DNA from: Alentia gelatinosa
Lineage: Eukaryota > Annelida > Polychaeta > Phyllodocida > Polynoidae
Length of the DNA stretch: 64,000 nucleotides
NCBI GenBank assembly: GCA_950022655.1
Contig: OX465579.1
Span: 52,307,950-52,371,949, forward strand
Direction of reading: 5' to 3'
How positions within the stretch are numbered: the first letter of the stretch is position 1; each line of letters opens with the position of its first letter. Below, piece by piece: positions 31,748-41,965 of this stretch. Position numbers and translations under genes: made by a program. The notes under the pieces are model-generated. The model did no database searches. It saw only the letters and a program-made list of their open reading frames with translations, and had not been told where the DNA came from.

Positions 31748-31848
31748 TTTTTGGCCACGTGCTCGCAGCCTCATACTCCACGAGTACGGGCCGGCACGTC
31801 CATTCAATCACGAGGAACACGCATCACGAGTGAGGAGAAGAGTTCAAC

Positions 31849-32958
31849 ATGGGTCCCCCGAATACGCGAAGTAATCCCGTCGCTGGACCGTCCCAAGGAC
31901 CAGACATCGAAGGTACGGTCTCAGACTCCAGACAGACCGGCACGGACCACGTGGCGTCGGTCTCCGACAACGGGTCGACCGTTAAGTCCTCGAGGATGAC
32001 CGCCCTGGAGAACAAGATGGATACCATGATGGAGGCAATCAACAGAATGTCTCGCCAACGATCCTCGTCCCGGGCTTCGAGGTCGAGGCCGCCGACGGAA
32101 CCGACAGCCGTGGAGGCCCGGACCAGGGAATGGGCGCACGAGCAGACCGCACGGCTACCACCCCCGAGGCAGCTGCGGGAGCAGTACATGCCGGAGGATT
32201 TGCTACAAAGGGAGCTCGACCGTGAGGCCCTACGACATGAGAGAACGGCTGGTAAGTTGGCCTCAGATTTGACCACCTCTCGTTTGATTTCCAAGCCGTT
32301 CATGTTTGTGGACCGTGAGGGCATATATACCCTCAGTCAGAAACTCGAGGTCAGGGGTACGCTGGGCCCCCTCGAGTACATCAGTGCTTTCCTGGCACTC
32401 ATGGAGGACGACCGTGCTACCCAGGAGTGTGACCGTAAGGACATGTATCGTCACCTCCACCAGGTCTCCGTGGACGCGCAGGCACGGCCGTGGGCCGGCG
32501 TGCGCCGTTGGTCCAACTTCATTTTTGACCAGGTGGAGGCGGGACGTATTTATTGGTCGGATCATGTACGAATCCAGGATGAACGGGTTCGTCTGGCCAT
32601 GACGCCTACGGCTGGGAACGGTGCGAGTCAAGGAGGAGAAAAGTCCGGAGGGCATGAGCTCCCATGCCGGGCATACAACTCGGAGAGAGGGTGTCGGCAG
32701 CGAAACGGCCACCAGGAGCGGGGAATTAAATGGTTACATGTGTGCTCCTTCTGCGACTCGGTCGGCAGGATGTGCACACACTCCATCCACGCCTGTAACC
32801 GCAAGCTGTCGTACGGCGTGGGGTACGACAGTACTGTGCCCACACCGACACCCACACCACACCGGATGCACCACGCCGGACACTCGGCTCGCGCCGCCGA
32901 CACCAAAGCACTCCCACAACAGAGTTCAAAAAACGGACCGGACGCGCCCCGCGAGTGA
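31849..32958 (+). CDS. gag: Gag-like ORF1, 369 aa
   Basis: The ATG at 31849 has a good context (AACATGG). The protein starts with a low-complexity Ser/Asp-rich region, then a short helix with Met/Glu/Asn repeats (about 50-70) that could be a coiled coil, and an Arg/Ser-rich segment. A conserved-looking globular part runs about 140-255. A Cys/His cluster starts at C273 (CRAYNSERGC, then a His, HVCSFC, and further Cys/His). This matches the C3H-plus-knuckle finger common in Ngaro/DIRS Gag proteins. The last codons overlap the RT frame, and the AAAAAAC site at 32928-32934 lies within its final ten codons. It likely binds element RNA. Confidence 0.85.
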   Translation: MGPPNTRSNPVAGPSQGPDIEGTVSDSRQTGTDHVASVSDNGSTVKSSRMTALENKMDTMMEAINRMSRQRSSSRASRSRPPTEPTAVEARTREWAHEQTARLPPPRQLREQYMPEDLLQRELDREALRHERTAGKLASDLTTSRLISKPFMFVDREGIYTLSQKLEVRGTLGPLEYISAFLALMEDDRATQECDRKDMYRHLHQVSVDAQARPWAGVRRWSNFIFDQVEAGRIYWSDHVRIQDERVRLAMTPTAGNGASQGGEKSGGHELPCRAYNSERGCRQRNGHQERGIKWLHVCSFCDSVGRMCTHSIHACNRKLSYGVGYDSTVPTPTPTPHRMHHAGHSARAADTKALPQQSSKNGPDAPRE

Positions 32959-35747
32959 GCGAGGCGCGTCGCTCGCCCCCCCCGCCCAGTACGTGCGCAC
33001 CACAGCGGAAGGGGGGCTTAACGATCAAAGGGTGCAGCAGGGGTGACGCAACACCCCACGTGTCAACAACACCTCCCGCCGGGCACGTGGCCAACACAAA
33101 GGACGCTTACGACACGCACACTGAATCCACTCCCAGTATTATCGGTGATAGCGTGTACAGCGAGCAATTGCCTCGGCAATTGCCCCGGGAGGATATGGAC
33201 ACAACCGCTTCACCAGACTTCTCGGCCATTAGGGAGGTCTGCGAGACCGGTGTCCCCTCCCCCGGCCTCCGGACGGACCCCGGGGCGTTCGCGGACCACA
33301 GGCGGGCCCACTGGCCGGACTTCGCCGGGCCCGGGCCGCCGGGACACGCCTACATCTACTCGGAGGTGCGGCGAACCGGGCTCCCAAACGCGCTGGGGGC
33401 ACGGATAGAGCTCCCCTCCGATCTCAACGTACCGGCCTGGGTACGTTACCTCGGGGACGCACCGGAGGGGAGGGAGCTACTGGACTTCGTGCGCTACGGG
33501 TTCCCTCTGGGGTACATCGGCCCGACCAGCGACACCCGAGGGGTACCCAACCACCCCAGTGCCACGGGGTACCCAGAGCAGATCAGAAAGTTCATCCAGA
33601 AAGAAGGCGGGCACAGTAACCTACTGGGACCATTCCAGGAACCCCCGTTCTCACCCTGGTGCCACGTGTCGCCGTTAATGACACGCGAAAAACGGGCCTC
33701 CAACGACCGTCGTGTCATTACGGATATGACGTACCCTAAGGAGCAAAGTGTAAATGGGTACATCATAAAAAACTCAGTCTACGGGCAGGAGCGCGACCAC
33801 TGCCTCCCGACCGTCGACAGTTTCGTCGGCCGCCTGGTGGCCTCCGGGCCCGGTAGCTATATGTCCACCATCGACATCGCCAGGGCATATAAGAATTTCA
33901 GGTGCGACCCCCTCGACTGGCCGTTGTTATGCTTTGCATGGGAGGACGGGTACTTCTGTGACACGGCCATGCCGTTTGGTGCCCGTGCCTCCTCGTACCA
34001 CATGCAGTGCGTGGCAGACTGCATCGTGGGTATCCTCGGCCGGAAGGGGGTCGAGGCATGTATGTACCTGGACGACCTGATCATCCTGTCCCCGAGCCGG
34101 GCCAAGGCGACCGACGACTTTAACATTGCCCGTGCGCTTTTCAAAGAACTCGGGCTCCCGGAGGCACGAGAGAAGGCACAGACCCCGGCGCCGGTCGTTA
34201 CGTGGCTGGGCATCGTCATCAATGCCCCGGAGATGTCGCTCACCATCCCCGAGGACAAGCTGCTGGACGTACGGGCGCACGTTAGGGCGGTCGCCGCTAA
34301 ACGATCACTGACGAAACGCCAACTCCAGTCGGTCCTCGGCAAAATACTTCACGTGTCGAAGTGCATACGGCCGGCCCGGCCGTTCGTGAGTAAATTGCTC
34401 GAGGCCCTACGGAGGATGTCCGGCTTCTACGTCAATATCAACGCCGACATGCGGCAGGACTTGCAATGGTTCCTCCGCTTCGCTGAGGGCTGGAACGGCC
34501 ACGCCCTCATACCTCGCGGCCCGCCTACCAAGTGTATCATCGTCGATGCGTGCCTCTCGGGCATCGGAGGTACAGACGGGAAGTACTCGTACTCCGGGCA
34601 GGTGTGCCCTGTCAGCGACCCCGTCGACTGTATCGCCGAGCTCGAGGCACTCAACACCATATTCGCGATGAATACCTTCCTCACCGACCGGGATCGAGGC
34701 ACGTGGGTAGAAGTCTTCTGTGACAACCTGGGCACCGTCCAGGCACTCACATCCGGACGGGCAAGGAACTCAGTCCTTGCGGAGTGTGCCCGTCAGGCCT
34801 GGATGGTACAGGCAAAATTGCAGATCGATTTCATATACACGCACGTGCCGGGGGTACTTAACACCGTGGCGGATGCCCTCAGCCGTGCTCACCTGACCTC
34901 GAGGGAATTTGACAAAGCGGCCACCTTCACCAAATTTCATTCCCTCACTAAAGTTACCCCCTGTACTCACGCGACTTTTATTCCTGTATTACGTCTCGTG
35001 TGCAGATCCGGCGCTACGCTGTCTCCAGACGAGGGCATCTGCTCGCCAATCAGAGGCACGTGCCCCCGGAACGGTCGCGAACCAGCGGAGCGCCGTCGCG
35101 ACCTACCTCGCGTTCTGCCGGCGGATGGGGGCCGACCCGCAGAGGCCCACGGTGAGCTTTACCACGGCGTACCTCGAATACGTCGCGGACCACGCCCCCT
35201 CGCCGGCCACGGTCGCGAATCACCTCTCACACGTGCGGTCGCACCTGCGACTGACGGGAGGGGATGTCGCACCCACGGAGGACTTCCGGATCAGGCGGGC
35301 CCTCGAGGCGATGCGGCGGAACAAGACGTATCAGCCCAACGTGAAACCTCCAGTGCCGTTGGCCGTGATCCGAGCCGTCCTCGCGGCCCTTACGGACTCA
35401 CCAATTCACCTCGCTCTACGGGCCGCTATCTTGATCATCTACTACGCGGCTCTGAGGCAGAGCGAAGTAGCGCCCCCGACGGCCTCGAGGTACGACGCGG
35501 CACGACACCTGTCGCGCCGGGATGTGGTCGTTGGCCGTCGACACGTGACCGTCCGGGTGAAGGCCGCCAAAAACATGCAGCACGTGGGGGAGGAGAAAAC
35601 GGTCACGCTGCAGGAGTCACCCGATCCACGGTTCTGCCCAGTACGTGCTACACGCAAGATGCTGGTGGCGTCCCCTACGGCCAGCCCCGAGGACCCGTTC
35701 CTCCAGCACGTACACGGGGCGACCGTTACGACCAGGATCCTCACTAA
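32799..35747 (+). CDS. pol: RT-RNase H ORF2, expressed as a frameshift fusion with Gag
   Basis: The frame is open from 32799 and is probably entered at 32934 by -1 frameshifting. Taking GTG 32955 as residue 1, the reverse transcriptase covers about 200-480. Its marks are STIDIARAYKNF with a catalytic Asp, the AMPFGARASSYHM block and YLDD at 371-374. RNase H follows with IIVDACLSGIGG (Asp531), AELEALN, the CDNLGTV Asp and VADALSRAH. Real coding probably ends near residue 650. The remaining frame to 35747 overlaps the recombinase and looks like an out-of-frame shadow (Arg/Pro/Gly-rich). It copies element RNA into DNA, and no protease is encoded. Confidence 0.9.
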   Translation, partial: PQAVVRRGVRQYCAHTDTHTTPDAPRRTLGSRRRHQSTPTTEFKKRTGRAPRVSEARRSPPPPSTCAPQRKGGLTIKGCSRGDATPHVSTTPPAGHVANTKDAYDTHTESTPSIIGDSVYSEQLPRQLPREDMDTTASPDFSAIREVCETGVPSPGLRTDPGAFADHRRAHWPDFAGPGPPGHAYIYSEVRRTGLPNALGARIELPSDLNVPAWVRYLGDAPEGRELLDFVRYGFPLGYIGPTSDTRGVPNHPSATGYPEQIRKFIQKEGGHSNLLGPFQEPPFSPWCHVSPLMTREKRASNDRRVITDMTYPKEQSVNGYIIKNSVYGQERDHCLPTVDSFVGRLVASGPGSYMSTIDIARAYKNFRCDPLDWPLLCFAWEDGYFCDTAMPFGARASSYHMQCVADCIVGILGRKGVEACMYLDDLIILSPSRAKATDDFNIARALFKELGLPEAREKAQTPAPVVTWLGIVINAPEMSLTIPEDKLLDVRAHVRAVAAKRSLTKRQLQSVLGKILHVSKCIRPARPFVSKLLEALRRMSGFYVNINADMRQDLQWFLRFAEGWNGHALIPRGPPTKCIIVDACLSGIGGTDGKYSYSGQVCPVSDPVDCIAELEALNTIFAMNTFLTDRDRGTWVEVFCDNLGTVQALTSGRARNSVLAECARQAWMVQAKLQIDFIYTHVPGVLNTVADALSRAHLTSREFDKAATFTKFHSLTKVTPCTHATFIPVLRLVCRSGATLSPDEGICSPIRGTCPRNGREPAERRRDLPRVLPADGGRPAEAHGELYHGVPRIRRGPRPLAGHGRESPLTRAVAPATDGRGCRTHGGLPDQAGPRGDAAEQDVSAQRETSSAVGRDPSRPRGPYGLTNSPRSTGRYLDHLLRGSEAERSSAPDGLEVRRGTTPVAPGCGRWPSTRDRPGEGRQKHAARGGGENGHAAGVTRSTVLPSTCYTQDAGGVPYGQPRGPVPPARTRGDRYDQDPH
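32928..32976 (+). promoter_or_regulatory. Programmed -1 frameshift signal between gag and RT
   Basis: A_AAA_AAC (32928-32934) lies in the gag phase needed for a simultaneous -1 slip. Six bases downstream, GACGCGCC (32941-32948) pairs perfectly with GGCGCGTC (32963-32970) around a 14-base loop. GCGAG in the loop (32951-32955) can also pair with CTCGC (32972-32976), so an alternative or pseudoknot-like fold is possible. A slip leads into the RT frame with no stop, and the RT frame has no early ATG. Slip site, spacer and stem together are textbook. Confidence 0.85.
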
Positions 35748-35973
35748 AGAGTGGAAAGCCCTCCTACATGTAGCCCAACAGCCGCCTACCTTTACGCTGC
35801 ATGGACTTCGCAAGGCCGCAGCGACACAGGCATACCACGCCGGTATGCCGGAACTCTCCATCCAGAGGTATGGCGGCTGGAGGTCCAACGCCCATAGGAC
35901 GTACATTACGAACAATGACGCCGAATCTGTCAACCGGGCGTTGGTACTATCACTACTCAACAAAAACTCTTAA
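34897..35973 (+). CDS. Tyrosine recombinase ORF3
   Basis: This catalyses insertion of the element's circular DNA intermediate. Numbering from TTG 34909 (354 aa), the SAM-like N-terminal domain spans about 50-140 and the catalytic domain about 150-340. Conserved residues visible are Arg183 (ALRQSEV), His298 and Arg301 (HGLRKAAAT), Trp324 (YGGW) and Tyr332 (HRTYI), the R-H-x-x-R-W-Y signature. The frame opens after a TGA at 34894 and overlaps the ORF2 frame. No ATG precedes Met73, so translation would need a +1 shift, reinitiation, or a non-AUG start. It ends 42 bases before repeat B1. Confidence 0.92.
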   Translation, partial: PRGNLTKRPPSPNFIPSLKLPPVLTRLLFLYYVSCADPALRCLQTRASARQSEARAPGTVANQRSAVATYLAFCRRMGADPQRPTVSFTTAYLEYVADHAPSPATVANHLSHVRSHLRLTGGDVAPTEDFRIRRALEAMRRNKTYQPNVKPPVPLAVIRAVLAALTDSPIHLALRAAILIIYYAALRQSEVAPPTASRYDAARHLSRRDVVVGRRHVTVRVKAAKNMQHVGEEKTVTLQESPDPRFCPVRATRKMLVASPTASPEDPFLQHVHGATVTTRILTKEWKALLHVAQQPPTFTLHGLRKAAATQAYHAGMPELSIQRYGGWRSNAHRTYITNNDAESVNRALVLSLLNKNS

Positions 35974-36014
35974 ATTACTCCCTCCCACCCTCTCCTTGTT
36001 TAATGGATCTTTGG

Positions 36015-36312
36015 CATTTTTATTTACAATATACAATTTGTCATGTATTGTATCACGTACAATTTACATTTATATTGTATACCATTTTCTTATCATAATT
36101 GACTATTACTCCATTTGTCAATTAACCATATTTTCTTATCATAATTGACTATTACTCCATTTGTCAATTACATTTACCTTATTACTCATATTAATATCAT
36201 ATTCATATGTCGTCCAATAAGGTCGGCATAAAATTTTACACATATAAAATTCAATAAAATTTTATGTTCCCAAGCCCCTGCTTCTCTCCTTTTATCCAGG
36301 GTAGGGGTAATG
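36015..36312 (+). repeat. B1 split direct repeat
   Basis: 298 bp, AT-rich, identical to B2. It contains a tandem pair of a 40-base unit (36085-36124 and 36131-36170) and a polyadenylation-type AATAAA at 36253-36258. It ends GGGGTAATG, directly abutting A2. Confidence 0.92.
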
Positions 36313-36510
36313 GGTGACCCATGGCCGTTGGTCAGGGGTGGTCATTGCTCCCCCTGGTGTTCCCCCCTCTCGCGCGACACGAGCGCCCCTCCTGCCCCCT
36401 AGCGGCTCTCACACGTACTGCGCAGTCACGAGCGCGGCCAAGCCACCGGTCCCGGTCTCACTTCTTCTCCAGCTGTACTGCAGTACACACCTACTCCAGT
36501 CTTTCTCGTC
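36313..36510 (+). repeat. A2 split direct repeat
   Basis: 198 bp, identical to A1. The B1-A2 junction is the sequence expected to template the circular junction during replication of YR retroelements. Confidence 0.92.
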
Positions 36511-36588
36511 CCACCCACCCTCAACCTCACTACTTTTTCCTACTCACGTAGGCCCCCCCCTTTTCATACTTCTCCTACTCACGTAGGC
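36511..36588 (+). repeat. Unique link with CCTACTCACGTAGG direct repeats
   Basis: A pyrimidine-rich 78-bp link between A2 and B2. CCTACTCACGTAGGCC occurs twice, at about 36539 and 36574. Each copy contains the short palindrome CCTAC...GTAGG, a possible recombinase or primer-related structure. Confidence 0.55.
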
Positions 36589-36886
36589 CATTTTTATTTA
36601 CAATATACAATTTGTCATGTATTGTATCACGTACAATTTACATTTATATTGTATACCATTTTCTTATCATAATTGACTATTACTCCATTTGTCAATTAAC
36701 CATATTTTCTTATCATAATTGACTATTACTCCATTTGTCAATTACATTTACCTTATTACTCATATTAATATCATATTCATATGTCGTCCAATAAGGTCGG
36801 CATAAAATTTTACACATATAAAATTCAATAAAATTTTATGTTCCCAAGCCCCTGCTTCTCTCCTTTTATCCAGGGTAGGGGTAATG
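36589..36886 (+). repeat. B2 split direct repeat, right end of the element
   Basis: Identical to B1, with AATAAA at 36827-36832. The element ends at GGTAATG, followed by flank TCAATAATTC. Confidence 0.92.
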
Positions 36887-37066
36887 TCAATAATTCACAG
36901 CGCGCCGCTTTCCGTTCCGATGCGGGAGGATTACCAGCTGATGGTCGGGAGATAGCGGTGCCGTCCTGCAGATACTGCACATGGGGCAGATAACTCGTAC
37001 TGTGCAGATAGTGTATAGTCGATACCAGTGAACGTTCTACCTGTATGTGTTATTCATAATGTGTAT

Positions 37067-37360
37067 TTAACCCTTTAAGGACTGGTGCCTGCATACGACC
37101 TACCCCCTTAAAGATGGGTGCTCGTAGCACTTTAATACCGCCTGGGGAGGAGCACATGATCATGAAGTCCCATAATTTGAGTGTTTAATCACGTGATCTG
37201 ATACAGTGAAAATATAGTCAATATTGCTCTATTATTTCAATGAAAAACGTATTTGCACTTTTTTTTAGAAATGATGCCTCAAGGCATCATTCACTTTGGT
37301 CCAGTTGACGCTTCAAGGCATCATTCGCCCTGGGACAGTTGATGCCTCAATGCACCATTC
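37067..37360. mobile_element. MITE-like element, TTAACCC family, copy 2
   Basis: The left end TTAACCCTTTAAGGACTGG matches the other copies. The right part holds three tandem, roughly 30-bp units with the near-palindrome AATGATGCCTCAAGGCATCA. The right boundary is unclear, since no clean GGGTTAA end was found. Confidence 0.5.
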
Positions 37361-37702
37361 CTCCTCAAACTTCTTCCGATGGCAACGTTTTGATTTAAGT
37401 CACCAGATGCATTACCCATATGTAAACATAAGTACTGAACACAGAAGATTCATATACATACTGGTTTTTATCCTCCGTACTCCAACAGTTAGCGTGTGGG
37501 TGATATTGAGCAACGTTTTATGTTGCTGGGAGACGGCCGTAGGCTGTGGATGTAATGATGGCAATAGTGGAAGCTGGAGTCATTAGCCCAGATAGCTGGT
37601 GGCTGGATGTGGCTTAACAGGTTAATTCCAAGTCTCCACTAGGAACTCGGATTTCCTTACAGTTGGATAAAATTTCTGGTGGGGATCGGTCTGTATCCTC
37701 CA

Positions 37703-38755
37703 TTAAGGGCTGTTCCATCTAGACGACAAGCCTTTCATGATCGTCAGCCTGAGCCTGGCAGAATCGGCAACAATATTTTGCTGATTATTGGTAAGGCATG
37801 CTGAATACAGGCCTGGAATCTTCACACTGAAAGCATATGGGGACATCTGTTCCGACTTTGTCACCCAGCCGATAGTACCCAAAAAAGTTTCTGATTTCAC
37901 CCGATCGCAATCCCACCCAAAGTCGGCAGTTATGATCTTGTAGACTGTAACATGACATAACTACAGTTAGAGTTGTGTTCCTTTTCAAAATAACCATGAT
38001 ACACAACCTTTATTTGTCTCAATACACCACCTACCTTCGAATAATCACTTAGTAAACATGCCAGGGGTCAAGGTCACAGTTGTTGCAATCGCTTACCAGA
38101 GGACACCACCAGTAAAAATCCTAAATTTGCATAGTAATTTAAATTATTCTGATATCGTGTTGCTATTCTGATGTCCATTAAAGGGGTAAGATAAATCCAG
38201 AACTGCAGTCTAATCGTAAATTGAACAATACTCCACTCGTTTGGATAAGCTATAATCGTCATTGGCTTCTCCTTAATGACAATTGCGGTGCATCCGAACT
38301 CGTGGAGTGGTGTCTATTGATATAATTCTCGATATAGTTCTACATAAGTATACTCTGGATAATGTAGTAGTTATATCTTCTGTACTGTGAATTACCTACT
38401 CTTGATACTTGGAAATCAAAACGTAAAAACACCAGCAAAAGTCTCACATGATTCCAATGGGGACAGCAGATCTCCCACCAGTTCATACTTGCCGTGACAG
38501 CAGTCACAGACCCCGCTCTGGCAGGGTGTGTTCCTCCTACCACCATCGCCACGTATGAATATGGCAATAGAACCTAGTTCTATCTGGACCCACTGATTAT
38601 CGCCAAGATAGGCTGTTTCCATCCCTTGGAGGCATCCCTGCGTACTATTGTAGCCACTAGAATGCTCGCTTCTTGGTCAATCAAGATGTAGAGCGAGTTT
38701 CACATTGGATTTTCCTCCGTCTGGTGTATTGAAATCAATGAGCCCGATTCGTGTA
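37703..38755 (-). pseudogene. Possible decayed F5/8 type C-like domain gene
   Basis: Reading the minus strand from 38755 downward, protein-like blocks appear in the order expected for a galactose-binding (discoidin) fold. First is GGKSNVKLALHLD then SSGYNSTQGC. Next is GDNQWVQIELGS (coding at about 38572-38604), then VAMVVGGTHPARAGSV in another frame. After a gap comes CRLWVGLRSGE with FFGYYRLGD (about 37845-37935). There is an in-frame TGA at 38677-38679 and at least one frameshift, and no intact splice pattern was found. The family call is by pattern memory only. It could also be an unrelated decayed secreted-protein exon. Confidence 0.3.
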
Positions 38756-41700
38756 GGTGGAGGGGGGCGCTGGCTGTAGTATACTAATATTGTATCCATT
38801 AACCAAAACAATTGCTAATAGAAGGGGGAACCAGGGCCGAAACTAAAATCAATATTGGGAAATACTTAGGGGAAATCTTTATCAGTCACTCCTGACATAT
38901 ATATGGGCATATAATTTCTTTCGCGTGAAATGCAGATAAGCAATGCTGTTTTCTATCCTAATTAAATTGAAGGTAATTTCGATATTTGCAAAAATCATTT
39001 ATTGTACAAGTAGTATCTGTTCTGAGTGGGAAAATTCTTAAAATGCCGGGCCCTCGAGACATTTCTAGTATAGACCCGTTAAATTATCCATCCCAACGAT
39101 ACTTGAAGGTCAGAGGAGACGTGCTATGAGGGTTTTGTTTTGATGATTTGATTCATTGTGGGGAAGGACAGTTGTGGCCGACCATCCACGAGATCTCGTC
39201 CAATTTGGTTTAATAATATATCGTGGGAGAATGATATCTCATGAAAAGCGTCCTGGACCTCTCCTGACTGGTGACACCCCCTGGGGTATCCTGGGAGAAT
39301 CAACACAACAAGAACAGCTCAATCTCTCCGTTTAAACCTACGGATACATGTTTGTTATGGAGTCAGAATACAAACAGGAAATCGAGAAAATCTGAAATAT
39401 TTAGCGAGATTCATTTATAATTACAAATAAAGAAATTAGTTAATAAAAAGACCACTACTGGGCGCCACCTGCATTGTTTGGAAATTCTCGTTCAAGTCTC
39501 CGCCAGACTGTCTTGGTTGATGTATTCTGTCCTAAAACAGGATCAGGGTCACTCAAACGAGACTATCACTGAGCATTCCACTTCCCATGGACGACAGGGA
39601 TGATCAAACGCGTTAGATGAGCTCTCGCCGGAATTGTCGTCGATGGAGGTCCCTGTCGTCCGCACTGTCATCCCCCAAGACGCCTCAAAATTAAACGATC
39701 CCCAGGTTTATCGCGGCTCCCAATGCCGCTACAGTTTGAAGAAGAAGCACCTTGGCAGAGACTTATATATCAAGAATATTGAAATTGTAATACCTTTCGG
39801 ATAAAAAACATGGTTTAGTGTACATCAATAGAGATAACGGTTTTTGTTATAATGGAAACGAAGCTTTTTTGTGTTATTGTATCTCGAAAACCATCAATCG
39901 CCATTTAGTGAGGGGTTTGGTGTATAAGAACGATATGGGCGGTAGCACCTGATATCCGCAGTGGTGTTAGTAAGTGGGCAGAGATCACTACAATAACCAC
40001 TCTCCAACCGGATACATGGTGCTTGTAACGATGAAATATTAAGGCTAAGATTAGCTTGGTTCACGTCCGCAATTAGCTCGAGACACAGATTATCTGCCTG
40101 GATTTAGATGGAAGAACGAAATCCGCTATTATTCTGGAATATTTACTCCGCGATAACGAATAGTCTTCGAACACATCTTTTGGGATCATACTCCATGGAA
40201 GGAGGTATATTGATTGACTCTACCTTTGAAACATAGTTGCATGTACTGCCGGAGTATGTTGAGATTGGCCAGGACTATGAGACCATTATCATATATATCT
40301 AGAAACGAAGATTAACCTCATAATTGCTCTCCTACTCTAATCTCCTCATTTTTTATGTTTTATTCAAATTAGAATTCTCACCTTCTCTAAACAGGTAGGA
40401 AGGACAGTAACAGAGCAGATAAACTATATGCTTCAGTGGTGTGCTAGTAAACAGTATGTCAGTTATTTCTATTTCTAGTCCCTACTACTCTAAGCCATGG
40501 ATGATAGGAACCTTCACGGTTTGAAGAAGGAATAGAAATTCAGAATAATATGCGGAGCAAGTATATTAGACCATGTGTTGATAATCTGTAACTCTACCGT
40601 GTTAAATTGTAATGCTACAAGAACCACACCAAAATGAGATGGATGATTTGAGGAAATGGAATGTTCCATAAACACTGCGCTGTAAAAAAGAAAAATCATT
40701 ATATGTTTATTTCACAAGATCTTAAATTTGACAGAAAAAGTGGGGACAAAACTCATCAAGTTTCTTTTTTCATGACACACTAAATGTAGCTCCGATCATT
40801 GCATTATGAATATCGAAATAGTCGTGAGTTCAAGTGGTCACGATCGTTCACAACATCACAGCACTAACTTATAATCTATATAATGAATCGGAGTGATATA
40901 TAATTTACATGAAATAATTGGTACCACACGACTTTGCCTACTCTAGAGTATTGGCTATAGAAATATTTCTTTGAGTTACGTGAGAGTAATGTAAACTTTT
41001 TCACGATTTCTGACAAACATTCCGATCTCGGTTTGGCCTGATGTCGTAAAGATGTGAAGACATATATCAGTTCACTGCGGATGGATGTGTAGGAGGGGAC
41101 AGTTAGGACATATCCTGTCTGCCAAGCTATATCAGATGGGAGCGCCTCTCTGCAATAACCCATTCCAATATAACTTATGCTATGGCTAGGTTTCCTGGGG
41201 TGCCTGTTGCCAACGGTAAACGATAACTCACTTTTAATTACATCTGTAACAGCAATCTTTTAAGTCTTTACTTACTGTTCACGTGCCACCTATATTCAAG
41301 CTTTTCCCAACAGATCAGAAGTAAATACACAGTATTAACTGGTTTCAGATACAAACGGCTGTTATCTTCAAGGTAAAGTATAGTAATATCCGAACGAATG
41401 CGAGGATATAAGCGCAGAGCCTAAGCCGAGGAGACTACGACCGCTATTATCTTAAACCAGTTATATTGTAATTATCATTCAGCATTGAAAATTTAGATTA
41501 TCAAAGAAAAAAAGAAATAACCGCTGATCTTCTCACGCACTACGTTGTGCACAAGGGACCTCATGCCCTATTATGAACACATATTTCTGCTTCAGTCTTT
41601 TACAAGCCGCCGACAACATTCTTCGAGTACAGCATTCAAATAGGTCTACTGCCGACTGTTTTCTCAACCAGGCTCACCCTTTCTTTCTGAAGTGACTTGC

Positions 41701-41814
41701 CATAACATGGGATATCATAGTACAATGGACAGTTATGAGGTATCATCATGAAAATAAATACATGTAGTTCAAGCTCTTTTACCCCCACAGCATCTTGGGG
41801 CAGAATGTGTCAAA
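38756..41814. other. Non-coding spacer
   Basis: AT-rich, no gene supported. A 12-bp inverted pair (GGACGACAGGGA at 39589-39600, TCCCTGTCGTCC at 39650-39661) lies in a GC-richer island at 39540-39740. Confidence 0.4.
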
Positions 41815-41965
41815 ATGAAATAGGGCACCGCTAGCATATAGGACACTGGCAGATGCTATGATAACAATGGGCATCCCATAGCAACCAGGACCTTGTAGGT
41901 GGGTGTCATGATAACACTGAGCACCCCATAGCATTCAGGACCCTGGAGTTGTCATTATAACACTG
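41815..41965. repeat. Short decayed tandem repeat, about 60-bp unit
   Basis: Two to three copies of a unit containing ATGATAACAnTGnGCA, CCCATAGCA and CAGGACC. Confidence 0.65.

Larger units (their letters stand above)
31550..36886 (+). mobile_element. Complete tyrosine-recombinase retrotransposon, Ngaro/PAT-like (DIRS order)
   Basis: The layout is A1 (31550-31747), ORFs, B1 (36015-36312), A2 (36313-36510), a 78-bp link, B2 (36589-36886). This split direct repeat arrangement characterises Ngaro and PAT elements. A1 and A2 (198 bp) and B1 and B2 (298 bp) are identical by eye. ORFs encode Gag with a C3H-type zinc finger, RT-RNase H and a tyrosine recombinase, and there is no integrase or aspartic protease. 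All frames are open and no target duplication is visible, as expected for recombinase-mediated insertion. It is much more GC-rich than its surroundings. Intactness and identical repeats suggest very recent activity. Confidence 0.93.

Noticed and set aside
35100..35747. C-terminal extension of the RT-RNase H frame
   Set aside because: After about residue 650 the frame is Arg/Pro/Gly-rich and overlaps the conserved recombinase in another phase. It is a shadow, not a domain.
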